Position numbers and translations under genes: made by a program
Assembly (NCBI GenBank): GCA_004556455.1
Contig: SFGY01000004.1
Location: forward strand, 1 to 64,000
Origin: Clostridiales bacterium
GTDB lineage: Bacteria > Bacillota > Clostridia > Saccharofermentanales > DTU023
Reading direction: 5' to 3'
DNA length: 64,000 bases
Shown: piece by piece, positions 32,517 to 40,040 of the stretch
Layout of the letters: each line of letters starts with the position of its first letter
Position numbering within the stretch: the first letter of the stretch is position 1
Notes under the pieces: model-generated
Told to the model about the DNA's origin: nothing
The model's input: the letters and a program-made list of their open reading frames with translations, nothing else
The model's database searches: none

Positions 32517-35099
32517 ATGGGGAAAACAGTCAAGTTTACGGTCAATGGCCGAGAGCAGATCTGCCGGGAGGACAAATCTCTGCTGCGCTATCTGCGAGAT
32601 GATCTGAAACTCAAGTCGGTCAAAGATGGCTGTAGCCAGGGGGCCTGCGGAACCTGTACCGTCATTCTTAACGGCAAGGCGGTCAAGGCCTGTGTGCAGA
32701 AGACCTCGCGACTTGAGGGCGCTGAAATCACGACGGTTGAAGGCCTGACCCGCGAGGAAAAAGAGGCCTTCGTTTATGCTTTTGGCCTGAGTGGCTCCGT
32801 ACAGTGTGGCTTTTGTATTCCGGGGATGGTGATCTGCGGGGCAGCCCTCCTGCGCAGCAATCCTTCGCCGACGGAAGAAGAAATCAAGCTTGCCCTGCGC
32901 GGCAATATCTGTCGTTGTACCGGCTATCGCAAAATTATCGACGGAGTGGCGCTGGCAGGCAGAATTCTGCGCGGCGAGGAAAAGATCGACCCCCTGGCGG
33001 AAGCAGGCGAGGACTACGGCGTTGGCAAGCGTGCCTTCCGCATTGATGTGCGAGATAAAGTATTAGGCAGCGGCGAATATGTTGACGATATGGAGCTTCC
33101 CGGCATGGCTTATGCCTCCGCTGTGCGCAGTCTTTACCCCCGTGCCAGGGTACTCTCCATTGACGCCAGCCGGGCTTTGCTGCTTCCCGGCGTCCTTGCC
33201 GTACTGACTGCAGAAGATGTCCCTCACAATAAAGTGGGCCACATCCGCCAGGACTGGGATGTCATGATTGCCGTCGGCGATACGACGCGCTGTGTCGGCG
33301 ATGCCATCTGCCTTGTTATTGCCGAAGACGAAAAGAGCCTGGAAGAAGGCAAAAAGCTTGTTGATATTCAATACGAGGAGCTTGAGCCGGTCTGCTCCAT
33401 TGCGGAGGCTTCTGCGCCCGATGCTCCAATGGTTCATGAGGGCGGCAACCTCTGTGAGGAACGGCATGTCTATCGCGGCGATGCCAAAAAAGCCCTGGCA
33501 GAATCAGCCTATGTCGTGACCCATTCCTTTAAGACGCCCTTCAGTGAACACGCCTTTCTTGAACCTGAGTGTGCCATTGCCCTGCCTTACAAGGACGGCG
33601 TAAAGATTTATTCAACAGATCAGGGTACCTACGATACGCGGCACGAGGTTTCTCTCATGCTGGGCTGGGATCCCGAGCGCATCGTGGTCGAAAATAAATT
33701 GGTAGGTGGCGGCTTTGGCGGAAAAGAAGATGTCTCCGTGCAGCATCTGGCGGCTCTGGCGGCGCTCAGGGTCGGTCGTCCGGTTAAGGTTCGATTCAGC
33801 CGTGATGAGTCCCTGGCCTTCCATCCCAAACGACACGCGATGGAAGCGACGTTTACGCTGGGCTGTGATCGGGAGGGCCATTTTACCGGTCTGGATTGCC
33901 TGATTCACTTTGATACGGGGGCCTATGCCTCCCTCTGCGGACCTGTGCTGGAGCGAGCCTGTACGCACGCACCTGGACCTTACTGCTATCAGAATACGCA
34001 TATTGACGGCTATGGCTGGTATACCAATAATCCCCCGGCCGGAGCCTTTCGCGGCTTTGGCGTCACACAAAGTGAATTTGCGCTCGAATGTCTGATCAAT
34101 CTGCTGGCTGAAAAGGCTGGCCTCTCTCCCTGGGAAATTCGCTACCGCAATGCGGTGGAACCAGGAGAATACCTGCCCAATGGTCAGCTGGCCGACACTT
34201 CGACAGCACTCAGGGAAACCCTGCTGGCCGTGAAAGACGTTTATGAAGCCAACAAGGATCATGCCGGTATCGCCTGTGCGATGAAAAATGCCGGTGTCGG
34301 CGTTGGCCTGCCGGACAAGGGCCGCTGCCGTCTTTTGGTCCATGAGGGAAAGATTGAGATTTACGCGGCGGCCTCGGACATCGGTCAGGGCTGCGCGACG
34401 GTCTTCCTGCAAATCGCGGCTGAGACCATTGGCTGTGGCAGGGAAAGCCTGGTTTATGGCGGCTGCAGCACGGAATACTGCCCTGATTCCGGGACTACCT
34501 CCGGTTCGCGGCAGACCCTCATTACAGGGGAGGCCATTCGCATGGCTGCAGTCAAACTAAAAGCAGATCTTCTTGCGGCGGGCGGCAAGCTGGAGGCGCT
34601 GGAAGGGAAAAGCTACGAAGCCGAATTCTTTGACCCCACTGATTCCATTAAATCGACCAGGGAACATCCCAAATCGCACGTGGCCTATGCCTATGCCACG
34701 CACGTGGCGATCCTTGATGAGAAGGGCACACTTGAGCGCGTGGTGGCCGCTCATGATTCCGGGAAGGTCGTGAACCCCATGGCCATTCAGGGCCAGATAG
34801 AGGGTGGTGTGCTGATGAGCATGGGTTATGCGCTGCGCGAAAATTTCAAGCTGGAGCGAGGCAGACTTAAATTCAAATACGGAACATTGGGGCTTTTCAG
34901 GGCGAACGAAATTCCAGATGTCCAGACCATTTTTGTGGAAAAAGAGACTTTACTGCCCTTTGCCTATGGCTCCAAGGGAGTGGGAGAAATTGCCGGTATC
35001 CCCACACCGGCGGCCATTCAGGGGGCTTATTATGCCCTCGATAGCAAATTCCGCACGGAGCTTCCCTTAGCGGAAACGTCCTACACTAAAAAGATATAA
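32517..35099 (+). CDS. Selenium-dependent xanthine dehydrogenase-type molybdenum hydroxylase (single chain)
   Basis: An 860-residue fusion of a [2Fe-2S] subunit (residues 1-155: GCSQGACGTCTVILNGK, QCGFCIPGMVICGAALL, NICRCTGYRKI) with a molybdopterin subunit (165-860: RIDVRDKVLGSGEYVDDMELPGM, GGGFGGKEDVSVQHL, GAFRGFGVTQSEFALE, SDIGQGCATVFLQIAAETIG, GSKGVGEIAGIPTPAAIQGA). This arrangement without an FAD subunit, plus EIAGIPTPAAI near the end, is that of the Se-dependent xanthine dehydrogenase family (TIGR03311 as I recall). Selenium there is a labile cofactor, not selenocysteine, and no internal UGA is present. ATG 32517 follows AAGGAGAAGAAGG. The neighbouring MocA-like and YqeC genes and yqeB in this window support the assignment. 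Substrate not proven: a purine is most likely. Confidence 0.88.
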   Translation: MGKTVKFTVNGREQICREDKSLLRYLRDDLKLKSVKDGCSQGACGTCTVILNGKAVKACVQKTSRLEGAEITTVEGLTREEKEAFVYAFGLSGSVQCGFCIPGMVICGAALLRSNPSPTEEEIKLALRGNICRCTGYRKIIDGVALAGRILRGEEKIDPLAEAGEDYGVGKRAFRIDVRDKVLGSGEYVDDMELPGMAYASAVRSLYPRARVLSIDASRALLLPGVLAVLTAEDVPHNKVGHIRQDWDVMIAVGDTTRCVGDAICLVIAEDEKSLEEGKKLVDIQYEELEPVCSIAEASAPDAPMVHEGGNLCEERHVYRGDAKKALAESAYVVTHSFKTPFSEHAFLEPECAIALPYKDGVKIYSTDQGTYDTRHEVSLMLGWDPERIVVENKLVGGGFGGKEDVSVQHLAALAALRVGRPVKVRFSRDESLAFHPKRHAMEATFTLGCDREGHFTGLDCLIHFDTGAYASLCGPVLERACTHAPGPYCYQNTHIDGYGWYTNNPPAGAFRGFGVTQSEFALECLINLLAEKAGLSPWEIRYRNAVEPGEYLPNGQLADTSTALRETLLAVKDVYEANKDHAGIACAMKNAGVGVGLPDKGRCRLLVHEGKIEIYAAASDIGQGCATVFLQIAAETIGCGRESLVYGGCSTEYCPDSGTTSGSRQTLITGEAIRMAAVKLKADLLAAGGKLEALEGKSYEAEFFDPTDSIKSTREHPKSHVAYAYATHVAILDEKGTLERVVAAHDSGKVVNPMAIQGQIEGGVLMSMGYALRENFKLERGRLKFKYGTLGLFRANEIPDVQTIFVEKETLLPFAYGSKGVGEIAGIPTPAAIQGAYYALDSKFRTELPLAETSYTKKI

Positions 35100-35222
35100 C
35101 AAGCTAAGGTCGTCATCCGTGTGGTGAAGCCCGTTTTGCAAAAGTCTCCTGAGCCAGCCCGCCCCATACAGCAGAGCTCAGTTTGCAAAGCCATCAAAGA
35201 ATTCGTGCAGGATGCTTGCTGT

Positions 35223-36062
35223 TTAATTTGATGAGAAATCCAGATAGTCTTTAAGTGAGGCGGCGTAAATGCCTGAAAAAGCCTCAGCGGGCAAAAGGGC
35301 TGCAGTGGCTTCGGCCAGCTTTAGCTCTTCTCTCGTATCGCAGTGATTAAAAAGTAAATGGACGCGGCGGGGCTTTACTGTGGCCTCGCCCTTCATGGAC
35401 CCGAAGAGGTCCGCCCGCCTCAGATAACCAGAGCGCAAAACCTCGGCCAGAACCTTCGCATCGACGGGGGTTTCAGCGCTCAAATCAGGGCAGCTTTTCT
35501 GCAGCAACTCAAAACAGTGACAAACCTGGCCGAGCGGCTGACCCGCGGCAGCCAGGCCAACAATGAGGACGAGATCGCTGAACCAGCATTCCAGGCAAGG
35601 TTCCGTGTCCCGGGGGACTTTAAGTGGCAAACGCTTTGAGCCATCGGCCTCCCAGAGACTGACCTCACTTAGCTGATAGATTTCGCCATTCTCATCTGAA
35701 GTGAAAGAGCTCAGCTTATGAGCATAGCCATCGGCGATGGCGGCGGCAAAGACAGGCGACCGGGTCAGCTGACTCTGACATCTTGTTTTCTGCCGCTCAA
35801 GTAGAACTTTTCTTACGTCCCCGAAACTCGTGAGAAAAGACCCCTCAAAAACCAGATGCGTGGTAGTTCCGGCGAAGGTCAGAAACCCCTTGTTTGCGGC
35901 CTGATGGGCGAGCAGATGGAGAAGGGTCGTTTTTCCACCCGAACCAATGAGGCCAATCGCGGTTTTTCTCCCAGCCTGAGCGTTGGTCTGGAGAATGTTC
36001 TCAAGCAGGGCATCGTCGGCGATGGGCTTGAAAGTCTGATTTTCAAATTGCCAGAAAGGCAT
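35223..36062 (-). CDS. yqeC: YqeC: selenium-dependent molybdenum hydroxylase accessory protein
   Basis: A 279-residue putative GTP/ATP-binding maturation factor. The P-loop is IGLIGSGGKTTLLHLLA (near residues 36-52). Further family segments are FAGTTTHLVF, SLWEADGSKRLPLKVPR, LVLIVGLAAAGQPL with RSGYLRRADLFGSMKGEA, and HLLFNHCDTREELKLAE. This matches YqeC, encoded in genomes with Se-dependent molybdenum hydroxylases and proposed to act in preparation of their cofactor. ATG 36062 follows AAGGAG. It converges on the Se-dependent hydroxylase gene, with 123 bp between their stops and no clear terminator. Confidence 0.85.
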   Translation of the reverse strand: MPFWQFENQTFKPIADDALLENILQTNAQAGRKTAIGLIGSGGKTTLLHLLAHQAANKGFLTFAGTTTHLVFEGSFLTSFGDVRKVLLERQKTRCQSQLTRSPVFAAAIADGYAHKLSSFTSDENGEIYQLSEVSLWEADGSKRLPLKVPRDTEPCLECWFSDLVLIVGLAAAGQPLGQVCHCFELLQKSCPDLSAETPVDAKVLAEVLRSGYLRRADLFGSMKGEATVKPRRVHLLFNHCDTREELKLAEATAALLPAEAFSGIYAASLKDYLDFSSN

Positions 36063-36077
36063 AAAAAACTCCTTAAA

Positions 36078-36107
36078 AAAGGCTGCGACTTATAAGTCGC
36101 AGCCTTT
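36078..36107 (-). terminator. Terminator of the PF01497-like binding protein gene
   Basis: Perfect 30-bp palindrome, AAAGGCTGCGACTTA and its complement, followed on the minus strand by TTTTTAAGG. It lies between the binding protein stop and the yqeC start. Confidence 0.9.
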
Positions 36108-36122
36108 ACTGTGCAAAGCACA

Positions 36123-37547
36123 TCACTTTGTTTGAAGATTCAGCACCTCAGCGATCTGATCTTCGCTCAGCTCAATGTGATAAAAATGCTGGTAAAAGTT
36201 CTTTAACTGATCTTCGATTTTGAAGTCATAAGCTTTGGCTTCGGGATAGAGGAGTTTGCCCAGCCAGTCGAGCCCCATAAGTCGGTTGACGGAAGGCGGA
36301 TCAGAGAGAAAGCCGTAGGGAACAGAGGGAACAAGATAGGCGCGCTCCTCTTTGATGGCCCGGAGCGACTGCCAGCTGCTGTCTTTTTGCATGAAAGCCA
36401 GGAGTTCGGGATTGTCCACGAGAATGAAGTCGGGATCCCAGTTCAGGATTTGTTCCATGGAAACTTCGCTGCCGCCGCCTTTGCTATTCGCTTCGATATC
36501 GGCGACGTTGACCACGGGCAGGAGCTGTAGAGCCTGGGACTGAAAGGATTCTCTGGCATTGGTGTTGCCGCCCTTATCGCCCATGGCCCAGTAAACCTTG
36601 ACACGCTTATCTTCGGGGATCTCCTCATTGGCAGCTTTGGCGCGATCCAGGATGGTCTTAGCCTCAACGGCCAGGGCATAGAAGTGATTGGTCTCCTTAG
36701 CCCTGGCGAGGATATCGGCCAGTTCGGGGCTGTCCTTCGCGTCTTTGGACTCCTCTTTCTCTACAGCCTCTTCTGACTGTTTAGCCTCTTTTTCTTTTGA
36801 CTCTTCGCTATTTTGATCCTTTTCGCCCTGATCTTTGGCTTCTGCAGATTTTTCTGCATTTTCAGAAACTGCGGCCGCATCTGAAGCGTCCGAAGCTTCC
36901 GCTTTTTCGTGATTTTCACTTACGAGGCTCTCGCTCATCTCGGCGGTAAAACTTTCGCCAAAGAGCTCGGCCAACTTCTCATAAGTCTGAGGCAGGGTTT
37001 CCAGAGAAGCCTCAATGAAAACACAGGGAATGCCCAGCTGTTCCTGCAGCTTGTCCATGTCTTCGTTGATGGTCTTTTTCTTTTCGCCGATGTCGATGAT
37101 GACATTGGGAGCCGCCTTGAGCAGAGCTTCCATGTTCAGGTTGGCGTTTTTGCCGTAAAACTGTCCGAATTCCGGAAGTTCCAGCACTTTTTTGTCAATG
37201 TAGCCTGCAGCCGCTTTACCGAAGGGGCGCGCGACGCCGACCAGTTTGTCCGGAACCGCCGTGTAAAGCACAATCTGAGCGAGAGGGCCGGAGGGAGCGA
37301 CCTTTTTGAGTACAGTAGGAAGGCTGACTTCGCGCCCGACTGAATCCGTGAACTTGCGGAGTGCGGCACCTTGCGCCGGTAAAGAGATAGTGGCTTTCTC
37401 CAGGTTTGGAGCAAGATTCTCTACGGCCTTCTCAGGGGACTGAGCTTTCACGCTGCACAGGCTCAGGGGAGAGAGCAGGAGTGCAGCCAGCAAGAAGAAA
37501 GAGAGAGCAGCCCGGATCGATAACGATAAAGTCGATTTTTTTCTCAT
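36123..37547 (-). CDS. Secreted PF01497-like metal/cofactor-binding protein with acidic insertion
   Basis: A 474-residue exported protein. The signal peptide MRKKSTLSLSIRAALSFFLL ends near SLCSVKA-Q without a lipobox. The two-lobed fold typical of iron-siderophore/cobalamin/molybdate binding proteins is seen in FTDSVGREVSLPTVLKKVAP, LEALLKAAPNVIIDIGE, and later LLPVVNVADIEANSKGGGSEV, LNWDPDFILVDN and AYLVPSVPYGFLSDPPSVNRL. About 85 residues of Glu/Lys/Ser low-complexity sequence are inserted after the first lobe. No permease or ATPase gene is nearby, so it is an orphan. Start chosen at ATG 37547; the TTG at 37589 would put 14 polar residues before the signal. Ligand unknown; being beside yqeC, molybdate or a metal chelate is a guess. 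Confidence 0.8.
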   Translation of the reverse strand: MRKKSTLSLSIRAALSFFLLAALLLSPLSLCSVKAQSPEKAVENLAPNLEKATISLPAQGAALRKFTDSVGREVSLPTVLKKVAPSGPLAQIVLYTAVPDKLVGVARPFGKAAAGYIDKKVLELPEFGQFYGKNANLNMEALLKAAPNVIIDIGEKKKTINEDMDKLQEQLGIPCVFIEASLETLPQTYEKLAELFGESFTAEMSESLVSENHEKAEASDASDAAAVSENAEKSAEAKDQGEKDQNSEESKEKEAKQSEEAVEKEESKDAKDSPELADILARAKETNHFYALAVEAKTILDRAKAANEEIPEDKRVKVYWAMGDKGGNTNARESFQSQALQLLPVVNVADIEANSKGGGSEVSMEQILNWDPDFILVDNPELLAFMQKDSSWQSLRAIKEERAYLVPSVPYGFLSDPPSVNRLMGLDWLGKLLYPEAKAYDFKIEDQLKNFYQHFYHIELSEDQIAEVLNLQTK

Positions 37548-37700
37548 ATTTAGGTGATAACCTGCCTTTCTGTGGCAATCTTGTGGCAAGTATACGACAA
37601 ATCGTCATGAAATTGTAGTCATATGACAAGGAAAAAGCTATTTGGTTTAATTTGCTTGTGTATAAGTGCAAAGGGGAAAATCTTTAAAAAAGGTTAATAA
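37548..37700. other. Leader and promoter region of the binding protein
   Basis: It contains a perfect 10-bp palindrome GTCATATGAC (37618-37627) and two copies of TGTGGCAA 11 bp apart (37571, 37582). A -10-like TATACT reads on the minus strand near 37590 but no good -35. No gene is visible. Confidence 0.4.
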
Positions 37701-37733
37701 AAGGAGCTGTCTCATTTTGAGACAGCTCCCTTT
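37701..37733 (-). terminator. Terminator of the repeat-containing surface protein gene
   Basis: Perfect 11-bp stem GGAGCTGTCTC/GAGACAGCTCC with a 5-base loop, followed on the minus strand by TTTTATTAACC and six T. Confidence 0.85.
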
Positions 37734-37838
37734 GGTCATGATCCGATAATCGGTAAACTTAGCGAATAATGATTAAACGGACGAAAACGAATCGTTAAAA
37801 GATATATGTGCCAGAGCAACAGTGTTTTATCTCACGTG

Positions 37839-39281
37839 TCATTTTTGGGCGCTGGCAGTGCGGGGCAGATTAAGTGGTGCAGGTTTCTCTATGGGTTTTA
37901 CGATGGGATTACTGATGGGTTTTACGATGGGTTCTGCCACATAAGGCATCGTCGGCTGCTCATTACAAACCCCATAAGGACAGGGAATCAACCGCGACCC
38001 ATCATCGATTTTCTTAAAATGAGCAATATACGTGATGCCAGTGTCAAAAATGCTATAATACCAGCTTTCAAAATCATCTGATTCATCCCATTCAAGCCTT
38101 CCATCGCCCGGTTCTTCTCCTGGCTGACCCCAGGGGTGATTAATTAAATAATCAAGGCTATTATCATTCTGTTCCTTATTTTCTATTTTTCTATACAAAT
38201 TCTCAAGAACCGTAGGAACGCGGGATTCTTCCCAATAGTCAAAGACGTAGCCTTCATCTGGGATCGGTTCCGGCATAATATAGGCTTGCTGTGCCGGATA
38301 ATTTGCCCAAGATTCTTTCATACAGTAAATGATATCCACCCATCGAGCTTTCCAACGACCATATGTATTGCTAATAATACGGAAGTGTTTTCCATCTGCC
38401 GTTCTGGTGGTTGCATTGCCATGGTAAAGATAGCTGAGGCTGCCGCCTTCCAGCGCATAAAAATTAACCTCCGGTTGTTCTCTCAGTTTGAAGATATATT
38501 CTCTGTCATCAGTCACTATTTCCATTTCGTCTAGTAGTGGACCAAAGGGCGGCTGGAAAACACAATGCATATGATTTTTAACTCTATTCTGACCATTCCC
38601 GAGTTCCCATAAAATTATTAAATGAAGCTCTTTTGTTTTTACTGCATTATTAAATTCCTTTATAGCTAAATTATCACGATAAGATCCAGCACGAAACCAA
38701 CTATTGTAAGAAATACCATCCTCTGTTGGATATATAAAAGCAAATATTTCTTTGGTATCAGGGTTAAAAGCATCCAAAACAAAAACACTTTTAAATTCGT
38801 TTAGAATTTTTATGTTGTTATTTTTTAGCAGAAGGTCGAGCGACTGATTCACTTCGAAACTATAGTGTACATCAGAATCTTCATCAATTTGGATCTTCAG
38901 TGTCGTTGGGATAGTGATATTTTCAGCGTTGTAACCATTGTTAGGATGAATGATAAGATCTATATTTACCGACTTAGTCACAGGTGCCTTTAAAATAGGC
39001 GCGTTAAATACGGGGTTCTCAAGAGCAGGGTTCTCAGGAACAAGGTTCTCAGGAACAAGGTTCTCAGGGGCAGGTTCTTCAGGGGCAGGTTCTTCAGGAG
39101 CAGGGTCCTCAGGAGCAGGGTCCTCAGGAGCAGGGTCCTCAGGAGCAGGGTCCTCAGGAACAAGGTTCTCAGGGGCAGGGTCCACATCTAAGCCGTGCAC
39201 TATGAGCGGAATTCCCAATGCAGATAATAAGATGCTTAAAATAAGCGCCGTCAAGAAGACTTGCCGCAAAACTTGCTTCAT
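37839..39281 (-). CDS. Secreted repeat protein with Pro-Glu-rich N-terminal region
   Basis: A 480-residue exported protein of unknown function. The signal peptide MKQVLRQVFLTALILSILLS is followed by about twelve Pro-Ala-Pro-Glu type pentapeptide repeats (PAPED, PAPEE, PENLV) encoded by a 15-bp DNA repeat. The body of ~330 residues is not recognised, but EPIPDEGYVFDYWEE and later YSIFDTGITYIAHFKK resemble the strand pattern of InlB-type B repeats of surface proteins. The C-terminus has PIxKPI repeats and ends LPRTASAQK: the first four residues look like a sortase motif but no hydrophobic anchor follows. ATG 39281 follows AGGAGG; a longer frame to 39356 lacks one. The gene looks more AT-rich than its neighbours, suggesting acquisition. 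Confidence 0.75.
   Translation of the reverse strand: MKQVLRQVFLTALILSILLSALGIPLIVHGLDVDPAPENLVPEDPAPEDPAPEDPAPEDPAPEEPAPEEPAPENLVPENLVPENPALENPVFNAPILKAPVTKSVNIDLIIHPNNGYNAENITIPTTLKIQIDEDSDVHYSFEVNQSLDLLLKNNNIKILNEFKSVFVLDAFNPDTKEIFAFIYPTEDGISYNSWFRAGSYRDNLAIKEFNNAVKTKELHLIILWELGNGQNRVKNHMHCVFQPPFGPLLDEMEIVTDDREYIFKLREQPEVNFYALEGGSLSYLYHGNATTRTADGKHFRIISNTYGRWKARWVDIIYCMKESWANYPAQQAYIMPEPIPDEGYVFDYWEESRVPTVLENLYRKIENKEQNDNSLDYLINHPWGQPGEEPGDGRLEWDESDDFESWYYSIFDTGITYIAHFKKIDDGSRLIPCPYGVCNEQPTMPYVAEPIVKPISNPIVKPIEKPAPLNLPRTASAQK
39014..39190 (-). repeat. 15-bp tandem repeats in the surface protein gene
   Basis: About twelve copies of a 15-bp unit (GGTTCTCAGGAGCAG and variants on the + strand) encode PAPED, PAPEE or PENLV pentapeptides. 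Four consecutive units are nearly identical (39112-39171). Confidence 0.85.
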
Positions 39282-39486
39282 ACACAATACCTCCTGAACC
39301 TGGATAAAAATTATATAAAGCATATAAATAAAGAGATGACAAGGCCTAAAAGGCACGCTTAACTCATATTAAGTTTGTCTGCTTATATATCTACAGGTTC
39401 TTTTAAGAGTTTATTAATGAAAAAAAGCAAGACAATTACGTTAAAGTTAATAGTTTATTTCACCCTCCGGCGTAATTTCCATACGC

Positions 39487-39637
39487 CTATGTGATGGCCA
39501 GATAGAAAGCATTAAAAAGACGGTCGTTTTTTTGCATGAGTATAAGCAAAGCCTGGAGGGTGGCATTGCCGAGAGCGCAGGCTTTGTCTGAAATCGTGAA
39601 ACCGACCTGCCCAGCGCCGCAGACGATAAGTCAGACA
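39487..39637 (-). pseudogene. yqeB: yqeB 3' end fragment
   Basis: On the minus strand a frame reads LIVCGAGQVG followed by FTISDKACALGNATLQALLI and LMQKN, then NAFYLAIT and a stop at 39487. The middle matches the last residues of the YqeB encoded at 50974 (FTISDKARALGNATLQALLI, LMHKNR). The rest of the gene is absent. At the DNA level 39533-39603 is a near copy of 50996-51067. It sits in a gap of about 750 bp (39282-40028) that otherwise holds only the ftr1 promoter region. Confidence 0.75.
39533..39603 (+). repeat. Left copy of ~71-bp direct repeat flanking the iron cluster
   Basis: TGCATGAGTATAAGCAAAGC and onward to GAAATCGTGAAAC matches 50996-51067 with about six differences, in the same orientation. 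The two copies enclose the entire ftr1-p19 cluster. Confidence 0.9.
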
Positions 39638-39930
39638 ACGGCGGTTCCCGGAAAACGTCTCTACCGCCTGCCTCGCACCGGTGAAAGGACGAATCCAGCC
39701 TGGGGCAGCCTCTTTGGCGCTCTGCTCCTGGGCCTGAACGCCATAAGGCGCAGGCACTGAGGCTTCTTTAAGCCCAATCCTCTCATTTAAGATAGCCTTA
39801 AATCATAAGCCCCGGTCACTTCGTTTGGCCGGGACTTTGCTTATCTGGAAAATCCTGCTTATCCGTACACTGCGGCTTATCTCGGGAAAAACCTATCAAA
39901 ATGAATTTTTAGCCTCGACAAAAGTTTTGC

Positions 39931-39981
39931 TTGACAACATGAGTTAGCAGCGGCATACTCATGTCAGTTAGCCAATGCTAA
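39931..39981 (+). promoter_or_regulatory. ftr1 promoter with palindromic operator
   Basis: TTGACA (39931-39936), 17-bp spacer, CATACT (39954-39959). A TTAGC-CAAT-GCTAA inverted repeat (39968-39981) covers the expected start point and a CATGAGT/ACTCATG pair (39939-39945 and 39957-39963) spans the spacer and -10. The TTAGC half-sites resemble the TTAG core of DtxR/IdeR-type operators, fitting iron control; this is inference. Confidence 0.7.
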
Positions 39982-40040
39982 TGAAGCAGTTCGGCAATAG
40001 GCTTACTTACTGCCGGGAAAGGTAGGGTTTGTTCTTGTTG

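Noticed and set aside
32517..35099. Selenocysteine in the Se-type xanthine dehydrogenase
   Set aside because: The gene has no in-frame UGA; selenium in this family is a labile cofactor ligand.
39447..39757. Two overlapping minus-strand frames of 63 and 81 codons
   Set aside because: They are out-of-frame readings of the yqeB fragment; only the third frame shows homology.
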